9,608 nucleotides of DNA from Candidatus Poseidoniaceae archaeon (GTDB taxonomy: Archaea > Thermoplasmatota > Poseidoniia > Poseidoniales > Poseidoniaceae): assembly GCA_022451835.1 (NCBI GenBank), contig JAKUNX010000065.1:1-9608 (forward strand), read 5' to 3'. The notes under the pieces are model-generated. The model ran no database searches. It worked only from the letters and a program-made list of their open reading frames with translations, and was not told the DNA's origin. A program made the translations under genes and the position numbers. Positions 1-5,619 of this stretch are shown one piece after another (position 1 is the first letter of the stretch; each line of letters starts with the position of its first letter).

Positions 1-1545
1 GATAACAACTATTGGTTCGGTTAGGTTAAGAGAAACTCCACCTACTGCAGTGTTGTATGCAGCGAATAATGCAAGAGCTGTTAGAGCTGCTGAACCGATA
101 GCGAATCCTTTACCTACTGCTGCAGTAGTGTTACCGATGGAATCTAGTTCGTCGGTAATTGCACGGACATCGTCGCCAAGTCCACTCATCTCAGCAATTC
201 CACCAGCATTGTCTGCAACTGGTCCATAAGCGTCGACTGTCATTGTCACACCAACAGTTGCTAGCATACCCATAGCAGCCATAGCAATACAATACAATCC
301 TAAATCATCACCGCCAAATTCGTTAGCACCAAGAATGCCAAGAGCGATCAAAAGGATTGGAATAAAAGTTGACATCATTCCAACAGATAATCCTGCGATA
401 GCATTGGTTGCAGGTCCGGTCTTAGACATTTCACCAATGTGTGGAATCGCTTTGGTCTTGATACCAAATACCGGCTCGATACCAGTATAGTATTCAGTAA
501 CCAGGCCGATTAGAATTCCTACAACGCTTCCAAGAACTACTGAGTGCATTACACCATATTCAACATCGATATGCCCTTGTTGAATTGCAGCATAGCCTCC
601 GGCAGCAAATAGAATTGCACCAATGAATGTGGTGTTTCTTAGTGCTGCTGCTGGATCTTTACCATTCTTTAGTAAGGCCATCGAGAATACACCGATTATG
701 GATGCGGCGTAGCCAATGAAACCTAAGAGAATTGGCAGTAGAACATAATCTGCTGCATTATCGCCGGTGAATTCGTTAGCAATAATCATTGCAGCAATAA
801 TTGAACCGACAAAGGATTCGAAGATATCAGCGCCCATTCCGGCTACGTCACCAACGTTGTCACCAACGTTGTCAGCGATTACACCAGGATTCCTTGGGTC
901 ATCTTCAGGAATACCTGCTTCGACCTTACCGACTAAGTCAGCACCGACGTCTGCAGCCTTGGTGTAAATTCCACCACCAACACGAGCGAAGAGGGCGATT
1001 GAAGAAGCACCCATACCGAAACCGGCTGCGGCTTGAATTACATTCAAACCACTTGCTGCTGCATCTCCACTACTTGATGCGGCTTCACCAGCACCTAACC
1101 ACCAAGCGATTAGCGAGATGCCTAGTAGACCAAGTCCTCCAACTGATAGCCCCATAACTGCGCCACCATTGTATGATACAGCAAGTGCAGCTGGTTGTCC
1201 ACCACTCTTAGCAGCCATTGCGGTTCTGCCGTTTGCGGAAGTTGCTGCTCTCATTCCAGAGAAACCAGCGGCTACTGAAGCAAGTGCACCAGCAAAGAAC
1301 GCTATTGTTGTCTCAACGTCGTTGAGAACGAACAGTAGAACACCTACTGCTGCAACGAATAATCCAAGAATTCTGTACTCTGCCTTGAGGAAGGCCATAG
1401 CACCATCTTGTATTTCTTCGGTAATGTCAGCAACAACTTTGTTGTCAATCTTTACACTGTTCACTCGCATGTATAACATAAAAGCAATTACAAGTCCAAA
1501 AAGACCTGTCCCTGCTGCAATCAAAGGTATGTTTGTAATATCCAT
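1..1545 (-). CDS. hppA: Membrane-integral pyrophosphatase (ion-pumping PPase), N-terminal 515 codons, 3' end outside the window
   Basis: Hydrolyses cytoplasmic pyrophosphate and uses the energy to pump H+ or Na+ out of the cell. The frame is open from ATG at 1545 to the left edge, so the remaining C-terminal part (family members are about 650-800 residues) is missing. Visible motifs: GGGIYTKAADVGADLVGKVE (residues 190-209, substrate Lys/Asp loop), DNVGDNVGD (225-233, Mg-PPi ligands), FESFVGS (242-248, with the semi-conserved gate glutamate E243), DAYGPVADNAGG (438-449) and GNTTAAVGKGF (471-481). Alanine in GNTTAA, with glycine three residues later, is the signature of the K+-dependent subfamily; K+-independent enzymes carry lysine there. 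The motifs seen do not settle H+ versus Na+ pumping. The start is supported by a Shine-Dalgarno site six bases upstream and by the hydrophobic first helix right after MDITN. It is transcribed divergently from the Nfu-like gene. Family assignment is near certain. Confidence 0.97.
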   Translation of the reverse strand, partial: MDITNIPLIAAGTGLFGLVIAFMLYMRVNSVKIDNKVVADITEEIQDGAMAFLKAEYRILGLFVAAVGVLLFVLNDVETTIAFFAGALASVAAGFSGMRAATSANGRTAMAAKSGGQPAALAVSYNGGAVMGLSVGGLGLLGISLIAWWLGAGEAASSSGDAAASGLNVIQAAAGFGMGASSIALFARVGGGIYTKAADVGADLVGKVEAGIPEDDPRNPGVIADNVGDNVGDVAGMGADIFESFVGSIIAAMIIANEFTGDNAADYVLLPILLGFIGYAASIIGVFSMALLKNGKDPAAALRNTTFIGAILFAAGGYAAIQQGHIDVEYGVMHSVVLGSVVGILIGLVTEYYTGIEPVFGIKTKAIPHIGEMSKTGPATNAIAGLSVGMMSTFIPILLIALGILGANEFGGDDLGLYCIAMAAMGMLATVGVTMTVDAYGPVADNAGGIAEMSGLGDDVRAITDELDSIGNTTAAVGKGFAIGSAALTALALFAAYNTAVGGVSLNLTEPIVVI

Positions 1546-1551
1546 AATAAA

Positions 1552-1556
1552 CACCT
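1552..1556 (-). promoter_or_regulatory. Shine-Dalgarno site of hppA
   Basis: On the minus strand AGGTG lies six bases before the ATG at 1545. It fixes the start and implies that the hppA transcript has a 5' leader rather than being leaderless. Confidence 0.6.
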
Positions 1557-1572
1557 ATTGAGCCGGCGACCT

Positions 1573-1596
1573 GCGAACTCCTCATAAGTGGTTCGC
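1573..1596. repeat. Inverted repeat (possible hairpin) in the hppA leader region
   Basis: GCGAAC (1573-1578) and GTTCGC (1591-1596) form a perfect 6-bp inverted repeat with a 12-base loop, 28-51 bases upstream of the hppA ATG. It may fold in the hppA 5' leader or be a protein site. The loop CTCATAA resembles a tRNA-Met anticodon loop, but there is no acceptor or T-arm around it. Function is unknown. Confidence 0.3.
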
Positions 1597-1620
1597 CTGT
1601 AAATCCCGCATTAATACAGG
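1596..1620 (-). promoter_or_regulatory. Candidate hppA core promoter flanked by a dyad (possible operator)
   Basis: On the minus strand an AT-rich element (TATTAAT, 1610-1616) sits about 65 bases before the hppA ATG. This would place transcription start near 1585 and leave a leader of about 40 bases containing the Shine-Dalgarno site. A perfect dyad, CCTGTA (1596-1601) and TACAGG (1615-1620), with half-site centres 19 bp apart, overlaps this element, as an operator would. A second, mutually exclusive pairing exists: AATCC (1602-1606) with GGATT (1619-1623). The repeats are seen directly; promoter and operator roles are inferred. Confidence 0.3.
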
Positions 1621-1678
1621 ATTGTAGACCACTTTCTTACCGCCGATTACTGTTTTCTTTAGATTAATAAGAAATGAT

Positions 1679-1687
1679 TCATTAAAG
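1679..1687 (+). promoter_or_regulatory. Candidate TATA-like box of the Nfu-like gene
   Basis: The AT-rich stretch TCATTAAAG ends about 20 bases before the ATG at 1707, the spacing expected of an archaeal TATA box for a leaderless or nearly leaderless mRNA. No Shine-Dalgarno sequence precedes this ATG, which agrees with leaderless translation. Confidence 0.35.
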
Positions 1688-1706
1688 ACGGCTTCCTCGC
1701 CTTACC

Positions 1707-2048
1707 ATGGCAATCAGCGCGGAAGAGATTCTGGCAGAAATCGGACCTGTTCAAGAAGTCCTTGACGCGCACGATGGTGTTGTTACTGTAATTGATACTG
1801 CTGATGGCAACATCATGTTATCACTTGATGGTGGTTGTAATGGTTGTTCATCGACTCCAATGACCGCAATGCAAATTTTCTATTCACTGATGAAACTTGA
1901 CGCGGTCAATGACGTTATCTTCGTGAATGGAGAGTTGCCAGAATACATGCGAGACTTCATTAAAAAGAAGATGGAAAAAGAATCATCACAAGAAGATCAA
2001 AACCTAACATCTGATGGTGACCACGAACCTCGTGGCGAAATTATTTGA
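1707..2048 (+). CDS. Stand-alone NifU C-terminal-domain (Nfu-type) Fe-S cluster carrier
   Basis: A 113-residue cytoplasmic protein. Residues 7-75 match the NifU C-terminal domain, which holds a bridging [4Fe-4S] cluster through a CxxC motif and passes it to apo-enzymes. The motif GGCNGCSST gives Cys44 and Cys47, the only cysteines. The preceding strand pattern (VVTVIDTADGNIMLSLDG) and the following helix and VIFVNGELP strand are as in the family. Residues after about 85 form a polar, Lys/Glu/Asp-rich tail (KKKMEKESSQEDQ and onward) that looks disordered and is not part of the domain. There is no N-terminal IscU-like or A-type domain, so this is the minimal form. The ATG has no Shine-Dalgarno site and fits leaderless expression. 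It ends one base short of the stop of the convergent membrane-protein gene. Family call is firm; the client proteins are unknown. Confidence 0.88.
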   Translation: MAISAEEILAEIGPVQEVLDAHDGVVTVIDTADGNIMLSLDGGCNGCSSTPMTAMQIFYSLMKLDAVNDVIFVNGELPEYMRDFIKKKMEKESSQEDQNLTSDGDHEPRGEII

Positions 2049-2049
2049 G

Positions 2050-2382
2050 CTACTCTTCTTCTTTTTTGCCAATCGAATGTGGATTAGCACCAAATGAGAT
2101 GTTGGTGCCTTTGATATTCATTCTGGCTGAAAATGCAATGATTACACAAACTAAAGATAATGGCTTTGGTAAATAATTTGAACCCCAAAGAGAGCCGCCT
2201 GATAAAGCAAGCCACCACAGAACAATAGCGCACAAAATCAGAGATACAGCAATGATGTTTTGCGCCATATACTCTGCTTTTTCCGAACGTGAAAAGGTTG
2301 CAATAAAGGTAAACAATACGGCTGAGATGCCGCATAATGCTTCGGCAAGATGCTCGATGAATACTGGGTCAACACCTGCCAT
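2050..2382 (-). CDS. Small three-helix membrane protein of unknown function
   Basis: A 110-residue protein I cannot assign to a family. Three hydrophobic segments are visible: about 13-31 (ALCGISAVLFTFIATF), 40-60 (NIIAVSLILCAIVLWWLAL) and 72-90 (PLSLVCVIIAFSARM). The first two are joined by a charged loop (SRSEKAEY). The protein ends in a charged, probably cytoplasmic tail, GKKEEE. The start at ATG 2382 is supported by AGGATG a few bases upstream and an AT-rich box at about -25. Overlapping frames on the same strand (2084-2335, 2238-2432) are less hydrophobic, lack regular segments and are probably shadows. It is divergent from polX and convergent with the Nfu-like gene, so it is likely a single-gene transcript. 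Coding status is likely; function is unknown. Confidence 0.7.
   Translation of the reverse strand: MAGVDPVFIEHLAEALCGISAVLFTFIATFSRSEKAEYMAQNIIAVSLILCAIVLWWLALSGGSLWGSNYLPKPLSLVCVIIAFSARMNIKGTNISFGANPHSIGKKEEE
2054..2067 (+). terminator. Oligo-T tract after the Nfu-like gene
   Basis: A pyrimidine tract ending in TTTTTT begins six bases after the Nfu-like stop codon. Archaeal termination commonly uses such T-runs without a hairpin. The tract is also the antisense of the Lys/Glu-rich C-terminal tail codons of the convergent membrane-protein gene. Confidence 0.4.
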
Positions 2383-2403
2383 GGAGCATCCTGTTGTTTG
2401 ATG

Positions 2404-2410
2404 TTCTTAA
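2404..2410 (-). promoter_or_regulatory. Candidate TATA-like box of the three-helix membrane protein
   Basis: On the minus strand TTAAGAA lies 22-28 bases before the ATG at 2382, the usual position for a leaderless archaeal transcript. The evidence is position and base composition only. Confidence 0.3.
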
Positions 2411-2435
2411 GCACGGTTATGTCAAAATACACCTC

Positions 2436-2448
2436 TATGACTTATGAC
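2436..2448. repeat. Tandem TATGAC repeat in the polX divergent promoter region
   Basis: TATGAC occurs twice with a 7-base period (2436-2441 and 2443-2448), and TGTCA in the opposite sense lies at 2420-2424. The cluster is 34 bases or more upstream of the polX ATG. It could be part of the promoter or a regulator site shared by the two divergent genes. There is no direct evidence for either role. Confidence 0.25.
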
Positions 2449-2481
2449 AAGGTTTGAGAACAACTTGGCTTTGTTTGGTAC

Positions 2482-4419
2482 ATGGCAGGCGGCGATTTCT
2501 CATTACCTAAGCCGAGACCCAGCGGCCCACCATATTTTTCTCGTAATCAAATAGCAGCTGCACTACATCAAGTTGCAGTATTACTCGAACTACAAGGAGC
2601 TAATGTGTTTAGACTCCGTTCTTATCAAAATGCTAGTAGAACTCTGGGCGGTATTACTGAAGACCTTGGAGAGCTTGTCGCAACTGGTCAGTTATTCGAA
2701 ATTAAAGGCATAGGTAAAGGATTAGGTTCGGCAATATCACAAGCAGTTGGCGAAGGGCGTTGGCCAAATGACTGGATCGATTTACACAATAATACTCCTC
2801 CAGGACTTATTGAGATGCTTGGAATACCTGGCCTGCGGCCAAAGGGAAGCAAAATAATGAACGAAGAGTTGGGTGTTGACTCTATCGCTACACTCAAACA
2901 GGCAGCAGAAGATGATGCAATTGCAAGTTTGAAGGGTTTTGGTGCAAAATCTCAGCAGAAAATGCTAGATGGCATCGAACTATTAGCAAGATTTCGATCT
3001 CGTCGTCGCCTGGATATTGGGCTAATGTATGGTGAAGCTTTCGAGCAAAAAATCGCCTCGATTGATGGTGTTATCAAAGCACAGTTAGCCGGTAGTGCTC
3101 GTCGGCGAAGGGAAACTATTGGCGACCTTGATGTAGTAGTTGGAGTACTTGATGAAAACAAAGAACAAGTTAGTAAAGCGATCTTAGCATTACCTGGAAT
3201 CGCTGATGTCAAAGGTGCAGGAGACTCAAAAATAAGTCTAATTCTTGACACCAGTATTTTCGACGGAGGTTTCACTATAGGCCATATTGACCCGAATGTA
3301 ATGGATGCTATAGGAGGCGATGATTACGAGCAACTCGAATCCGGTGGAACAATTGACGCTCAAGTTAGATTGGTAACTCCTGAAGTATTTCCATTTACAC
3401 TAGCCTACTTCACCGGTAGTAAAGAGCACAACATTGTCATGCGTCAAAGAGCGATAGACCGTGGTTTGAGATTAAGTGAATTTGGTCTCATACCTGAAGC
3501 AGAGGCTGGTGAACTGAAAGGCATGGCTGCTGCTCATCTATCTTTGCCAGCAGTTGATGAAGTTGAAATTTACCGGCACTTAGAACTTGATTGGGTACCG
3601 CCAGAACTTAGAGAAGATACTGGTGAAATCGCTGCAGCAAATGATGAATTGTTGCCTAGATTGATTATCCCATCTGATGTCAAAGGTGCTTTACACAATC
3701 ACACTACTCTATCTGATGGCGATGCAACACTGGAGGAAATGGCTGATGCGGCTCGTAACATTGGCTGGAAATGGTTAGGCGTTGCTGACCATTCACCATC
3801 CCTTAAAGTGGCTAACGGAGCGAGTGCTGAAGATCTACTTGACCAAGGTAAGAAAATAAAACAATATAATGCTACATGGGCAAATGAGGGTGTCGATTTC
3901 AGATTATTCCATGGAGTCGAATCTGATATTTTGGAAGGTGGGAAGTTGGACCATCCTGACAACGTGTTGGCTGAATTAGATTATGTCGTAGCATCTGTTC
4001 ACGCTATGACAAAGTGGAAGAATCGTGATGAGGTAACCAATACTGAAGAACTAATTCGTTGTATTGACCATCCTGCAACCAATGTTCTTGGACATCCAAC
4101 AGGAAGAATCCTACAGGGCAGAGATGGTTACGAAGTTGATATGTTTGCCGTAATCGATCATATGGCTGAACATAATGAAGCAGGTCGGCTAAAAGCAGTG
4201 GAATTGAATGCAAGTCCGTATCGACTAGATTTAGATTGGCGGCTATGTAAATATGCAAAGACTAACAATGTCCCCGTCATCATTAATCCTGATGCTCACT
4301 CAGTACGCGGCTTGAGTGATTTTGCATACGGTGTTATGACGGCAAGGAAAGGCTGGCTTGAAGCTAATGATATTCTAAATTCACTATCTGCAGATGCGTT
4401 GGCCGCGCGCCTTTCGTGA
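2482..4419 (+). CDS. polX: Family X DNA polymerase with C-terminal PHP nuclease domain (PolX), palm active site altered
   Basis: In the bacterial/archaeal family this protein fills short gaps in base excision repair and, through its PHP domain, acts as a 3'-5' exonuclease and AP endonuclease. Order in the 645 residues: N-terminal 8-kDa and fingers region with helix-hairpin-helix motifs (EIKGIGKG at 73-80; MLGIPGLRPK at 112-121; SLKGFGAK at 149-156); palm with GSARRRRETIGDLD (204-217), giving Asp215 and Asp217; YFTGSK (309-314) of the nucleotide pocket; then PHP from about 400. The PHP metal ligands are all visible: LHNHT (H405, H407), ADHS (H437), HGVE (H477, E480), SVH (H507), GHPTGR (H538) and DAH (D604, H606). 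The oddity is the third palm aspartate. It normally sits two residues before the Arg of the D-x-R strand, but here it is Gln294, with Asp292 two residues earlier and about 30 extra residues in front. Nuclease activity looks intact; polymerase activity is doubtful. It is the first gene of a probable operon ending in nth. It exceeds the usual length of about 570-580. Confidence 0.95.
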   Translation: MAGGDFSLPKPRPSGPPYFSRNQIAAALHQVAVLLELQGANVFRLRSYQNASRTLGGITEDLGELVATGQLFEIKGIGKGLGSAISQAVGEGRWPNDWIDLHNNTPPGLIEMLGIPGLRPKGSKIMNEELGVDSIATLKQAAEDDAIASLKGFGAKSQQKMLDGIELLARFRSRRRLDIGLMYGEAFEQKIASIDGVIKAQLAGSARRRRETIGDLDVVVGVLDENKEQVSKAILALPGIADVKGAGDSKISLILDTSIFDGGFTIGHIDPNVMDAIGGDDYEQLESGGTIDAQVRLVTPEVFPFTLAYFTGSKEHNIVMRQRAIDRGLRLSEFGLIPEAEAGELKGMAAAHLSLPAVDEVEIYRHLELDWVPPELREDTGEIAAANDELLPRLIIPSDVKGALHNHTTLSDGDATLEEMADAARNIGWKWLGVADHSPSLKVANGASAEDLLDQGKKIKQYNATWANEGVDFRLFHGVESDILEGGKLDHPDNVLAELDYVVASVHAMTKWKNRDEVTNTEELIRCIDHPATNVLGHPTGRILQGRDGYEVDMFAVIDHMAEHNEAGRLKAVELNASPYRLDLDWRLCKYAKTNNVPVIINPDAHSVRGLSDFAYGVMTARKGWLEANDILNSLSADALAARLS

Positions 4420-4455
4420 ACATACATTCATCAAATGCGAGGAAGTGGCTAAATT

Positions 4456-4653
4456 ATGCGAACATTACGAACCATGATTATGGGCGCTTCCATGGTGCTA
4501 CCAGGAATGTTTCTTGCATTGATAATCTGGTACATTGCTGGCAAGCCTAATACTGAGCCGTTGGAAACGTTGATTTGTAATGTCATACCAATGATTTCAG
4601 TTGGTTTAGGATTAGTTTTTGGCTGGCTTACTGGTGGCGAGTACGAAGGTTGA
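4456..4653 (+). CDS. 65-residue two-helix membrane peptide of unknown function
   Basis: I do not recognise a family. The protein has a short positive N-terminus (MRTLRT), a hydrophobic segment at about 8-28 (MIMGASMVLPGMFLALIIWY), a polar loop (AGKPNTEPLE), a second segment at about 40-58 (VIPMISVGLGLVFGWL) and a short acidic end. This is a plausible helical hairpin with positive-inside topology. GAGGAAG at 4439-4445 is ten bases before the ATG and can act as a Shine-Dalgarno site. It lies 36 bases after polX and 9 bases before the next gene on the same strand, so it is probably cotranscribed with both. The opposite-strand frame at 4449-4715 is polar and Ser/Asn/Pro-rich and looks like a shadow. 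Coding status is likely; the role is unknown. Confidence 0.65.
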   Translation: MRTLRTMIMGASMVLPGMFLALIIWYIAGKPNTEPLETLICNVIPMISVGLGLVFGWLTGGEYEG

Positions 4654-4662
4654 TGATTAGTC

Positions 4663-4968
4663 ATGGATGAAGAATTTACCATTGAACAATGGGACAAGAT
4701 AATCGCAAAGTTCACTCAGACTTTCGAGGGATTGGGTACAGTACTCCACAATGAAGAAATGGCATCATTCACTTCTAGAGCACCCGATGTCGAAACGGGA
4801 ATTGCCATCTATTCCAATGGTCAATTTTCTGCATCAATGCCACTTCATGGCATCGATTCTATGGTGAGTAAAGTGATTTTTTCCAATGAGGCAATCACTC
4901 TACTTGGCAAATCAATCGACTACACTTATCGAATACCACCTGAAATCCTCAAACGAAGAGGCGAGTGA
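4663..4968 (+). CDS. 101-residue uncharacterised protein between polX and nth
   Basis: No family recognised. It is a small, soluble, mildly acidic protein with no cysteines and no signal peptide or membrane segment. The N-terminus is predicted helical (about 5-35, EFTIEQWDKIIAKFTQTFEG). A middle part of probable strands follows (TGIAIYSNGQFSASMPLHG, 45-63), then a helix (VSKVIFSNEAITLLG) and a basic end, ILKRRGE. The stop codon TGA is followed immediately by the ATG of nth with no spacer, which indicates cotranscription and probably coupled translation. Its own ATG follows the stop of the membrane peptide by nine bases and lacks a clear Shine-Dalgarno site, which also suggests coupling. Its position between two base-excision genes makes a repair-related role possible, by context only. 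Confidence 0.72.
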   Translation: MDEEFTIEQWDKIIAKFTQTFEGLGTVLHNEEMASFTSRAPDVETGIAIYSNGQFSASMPLHGIDSMVSKVIFSNEAITLLGKSIDYTYRIPPEILKRRGE

Positions 4969-5619
4969 ATGAAACGTATTGACAAGGCAGAACGTATCGC
5001 TGCTATGCTCGAGGAATTATACCCCGAAACACCAGTTCCACTAGACCATGAAAATGCCTTTCAATTATTAGTTGCAGTTTTAATGAGTGCACAGACAACT
5101 GATTTGAAAGTCAATGAAGTCACTCCAGCACTATTTGCTAAAGCGCCAACTGCCAAAGAGATGGCTAAGTTGCCTGTTGAAGTGATTCTAGAAGACATAA
5201 GACAAGTTGGTCTTGCGCCAACCAAAGCAAAGAATATTCGTCGTCTATCTGAAATATTGATTGAAAAGCATGATGGAGAAGTTCCTGCATCATTTGAAGC
5301 ATTAGAAGACCTACCTGGTGTTGGTCATAAAACTGCTAGTGTAGTAATGGCACAATCATTTGGCATACCTGCATTCCCTGTTGACACCCACATTCACAGA
5401 CTTGCTGCTCGTTGGGGATTATCTAACGGCAAGAATGTCGAGAAAACCGAGAAGGACTTGAAAGCTATTTTTCCCAAAGAATTGTGGAATAAATTACACC
5501 TGCAAATTATTTTCTTTGGCAGAGAATACTGTCCAGCAAGAAATCACGACTTAACCCAGTGTCCTATCTGTTCATGGGCTGCAACTAAAAAACGAATCAA
5601 ACAAGAAATGAAGCGCTAA
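4969..5619 (+). CDS. nth: Endonuclease III (DNA glycosylase/AP lyase) with three-cysteine Fe-S loop
   Basis: Removes oxidised pyrimidines and cleaves the DNA at the AP site by beta-elimination. The 216-residue protein is full length for the family (E. coli 211). Motifs: LMSAQTTDLKVNEVTPALF (38-56), helix-hairpin-helix LPGVGHKTA (115-123) with catalytic Lys121, and the VDTHIHRLAARWG segment (138-150) with catalytic Asp139. The C-terminal cluster loop is C188-x9-C198-x2-C201, and no cysteine follows; classical members have C-x6-C-x2-C-x5-C. There are no other cysteines in the protein. The start ATG directly abuts the preceding stop, with GAGGCG just upstream as a ribosome site. It is the last gene of the polX run, and its stop abuts the stop of the convergent membrane-protein gene. 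Function is confident; cluster status is uncertain. Confidence 0.94.
   Translation: MKRIDKAERIAAMLEELYPETPVPLDHENAFQLLVAVLMSAQTTDLKVNEVTPALFAKAPTAKEMAKLPVEVILEDIRQVGLAPTKAKNIRRLSEILIEKHDGEVPASFEALEDLPGVGHKTASVVMAQSFGIPAFPVDTHIHRLAARWGLSNGKNVEKTEKDLKAIFPKELWNKLHLQIIFFGREYCPARNHDLTQCPICSWAATKKRIKQEMKR
5587..5592 (-). terminator. Possible oligo-T terminator of the convergent membrane-protein gene
   Basis: On the minus strand a TTTTTT run lies about 28 bases after the stop codon at 5620. It is the antisense of Lys codons in the nth C-terminus. The position fits a short 3' UTR ended by a T-run, but the evidence is composition only. Confidence 0.25.

Noticed and set aside
767..1561. Plus-strand open frames of 66, 118 and 147 codons at 767-967, 801-1157 and 1118-1561
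   Set aside because: They are antisense to hppA, whose protein motifs are unmistakable. Their translations are Ala/Pro/Ser/Thr- or Arg/His/Leu-rich, as expected of shadows.
1573..1623. Possible tRNA-Met fragment, because of a CTCATAA loop between GAAC and GTTC
   Set aside because: The 12-base loop and stem do not fit an anticodon arm, and no acceptor stem, D-arm or T-arm can be formed with flanking sequence.
2084..2432. Alternative minus-strand frames overlapping the three-helix membrane protein
   Set aside because: The frame 2050-2382 has three well-spaced hydrophobic segments, a ribosome site and a TATA-like box. The alternatives have none of these together.
4449..4715. Minus-strand open frame of 88 codons opposite the 65-residue membrane peptide
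   Set aside because: It is polar and Ser/Asn/Pro-rich with no ribosome site, and it overlaps two plus-strand genes of a compact operon. The plus-strand product has regular hydrophobic segments.
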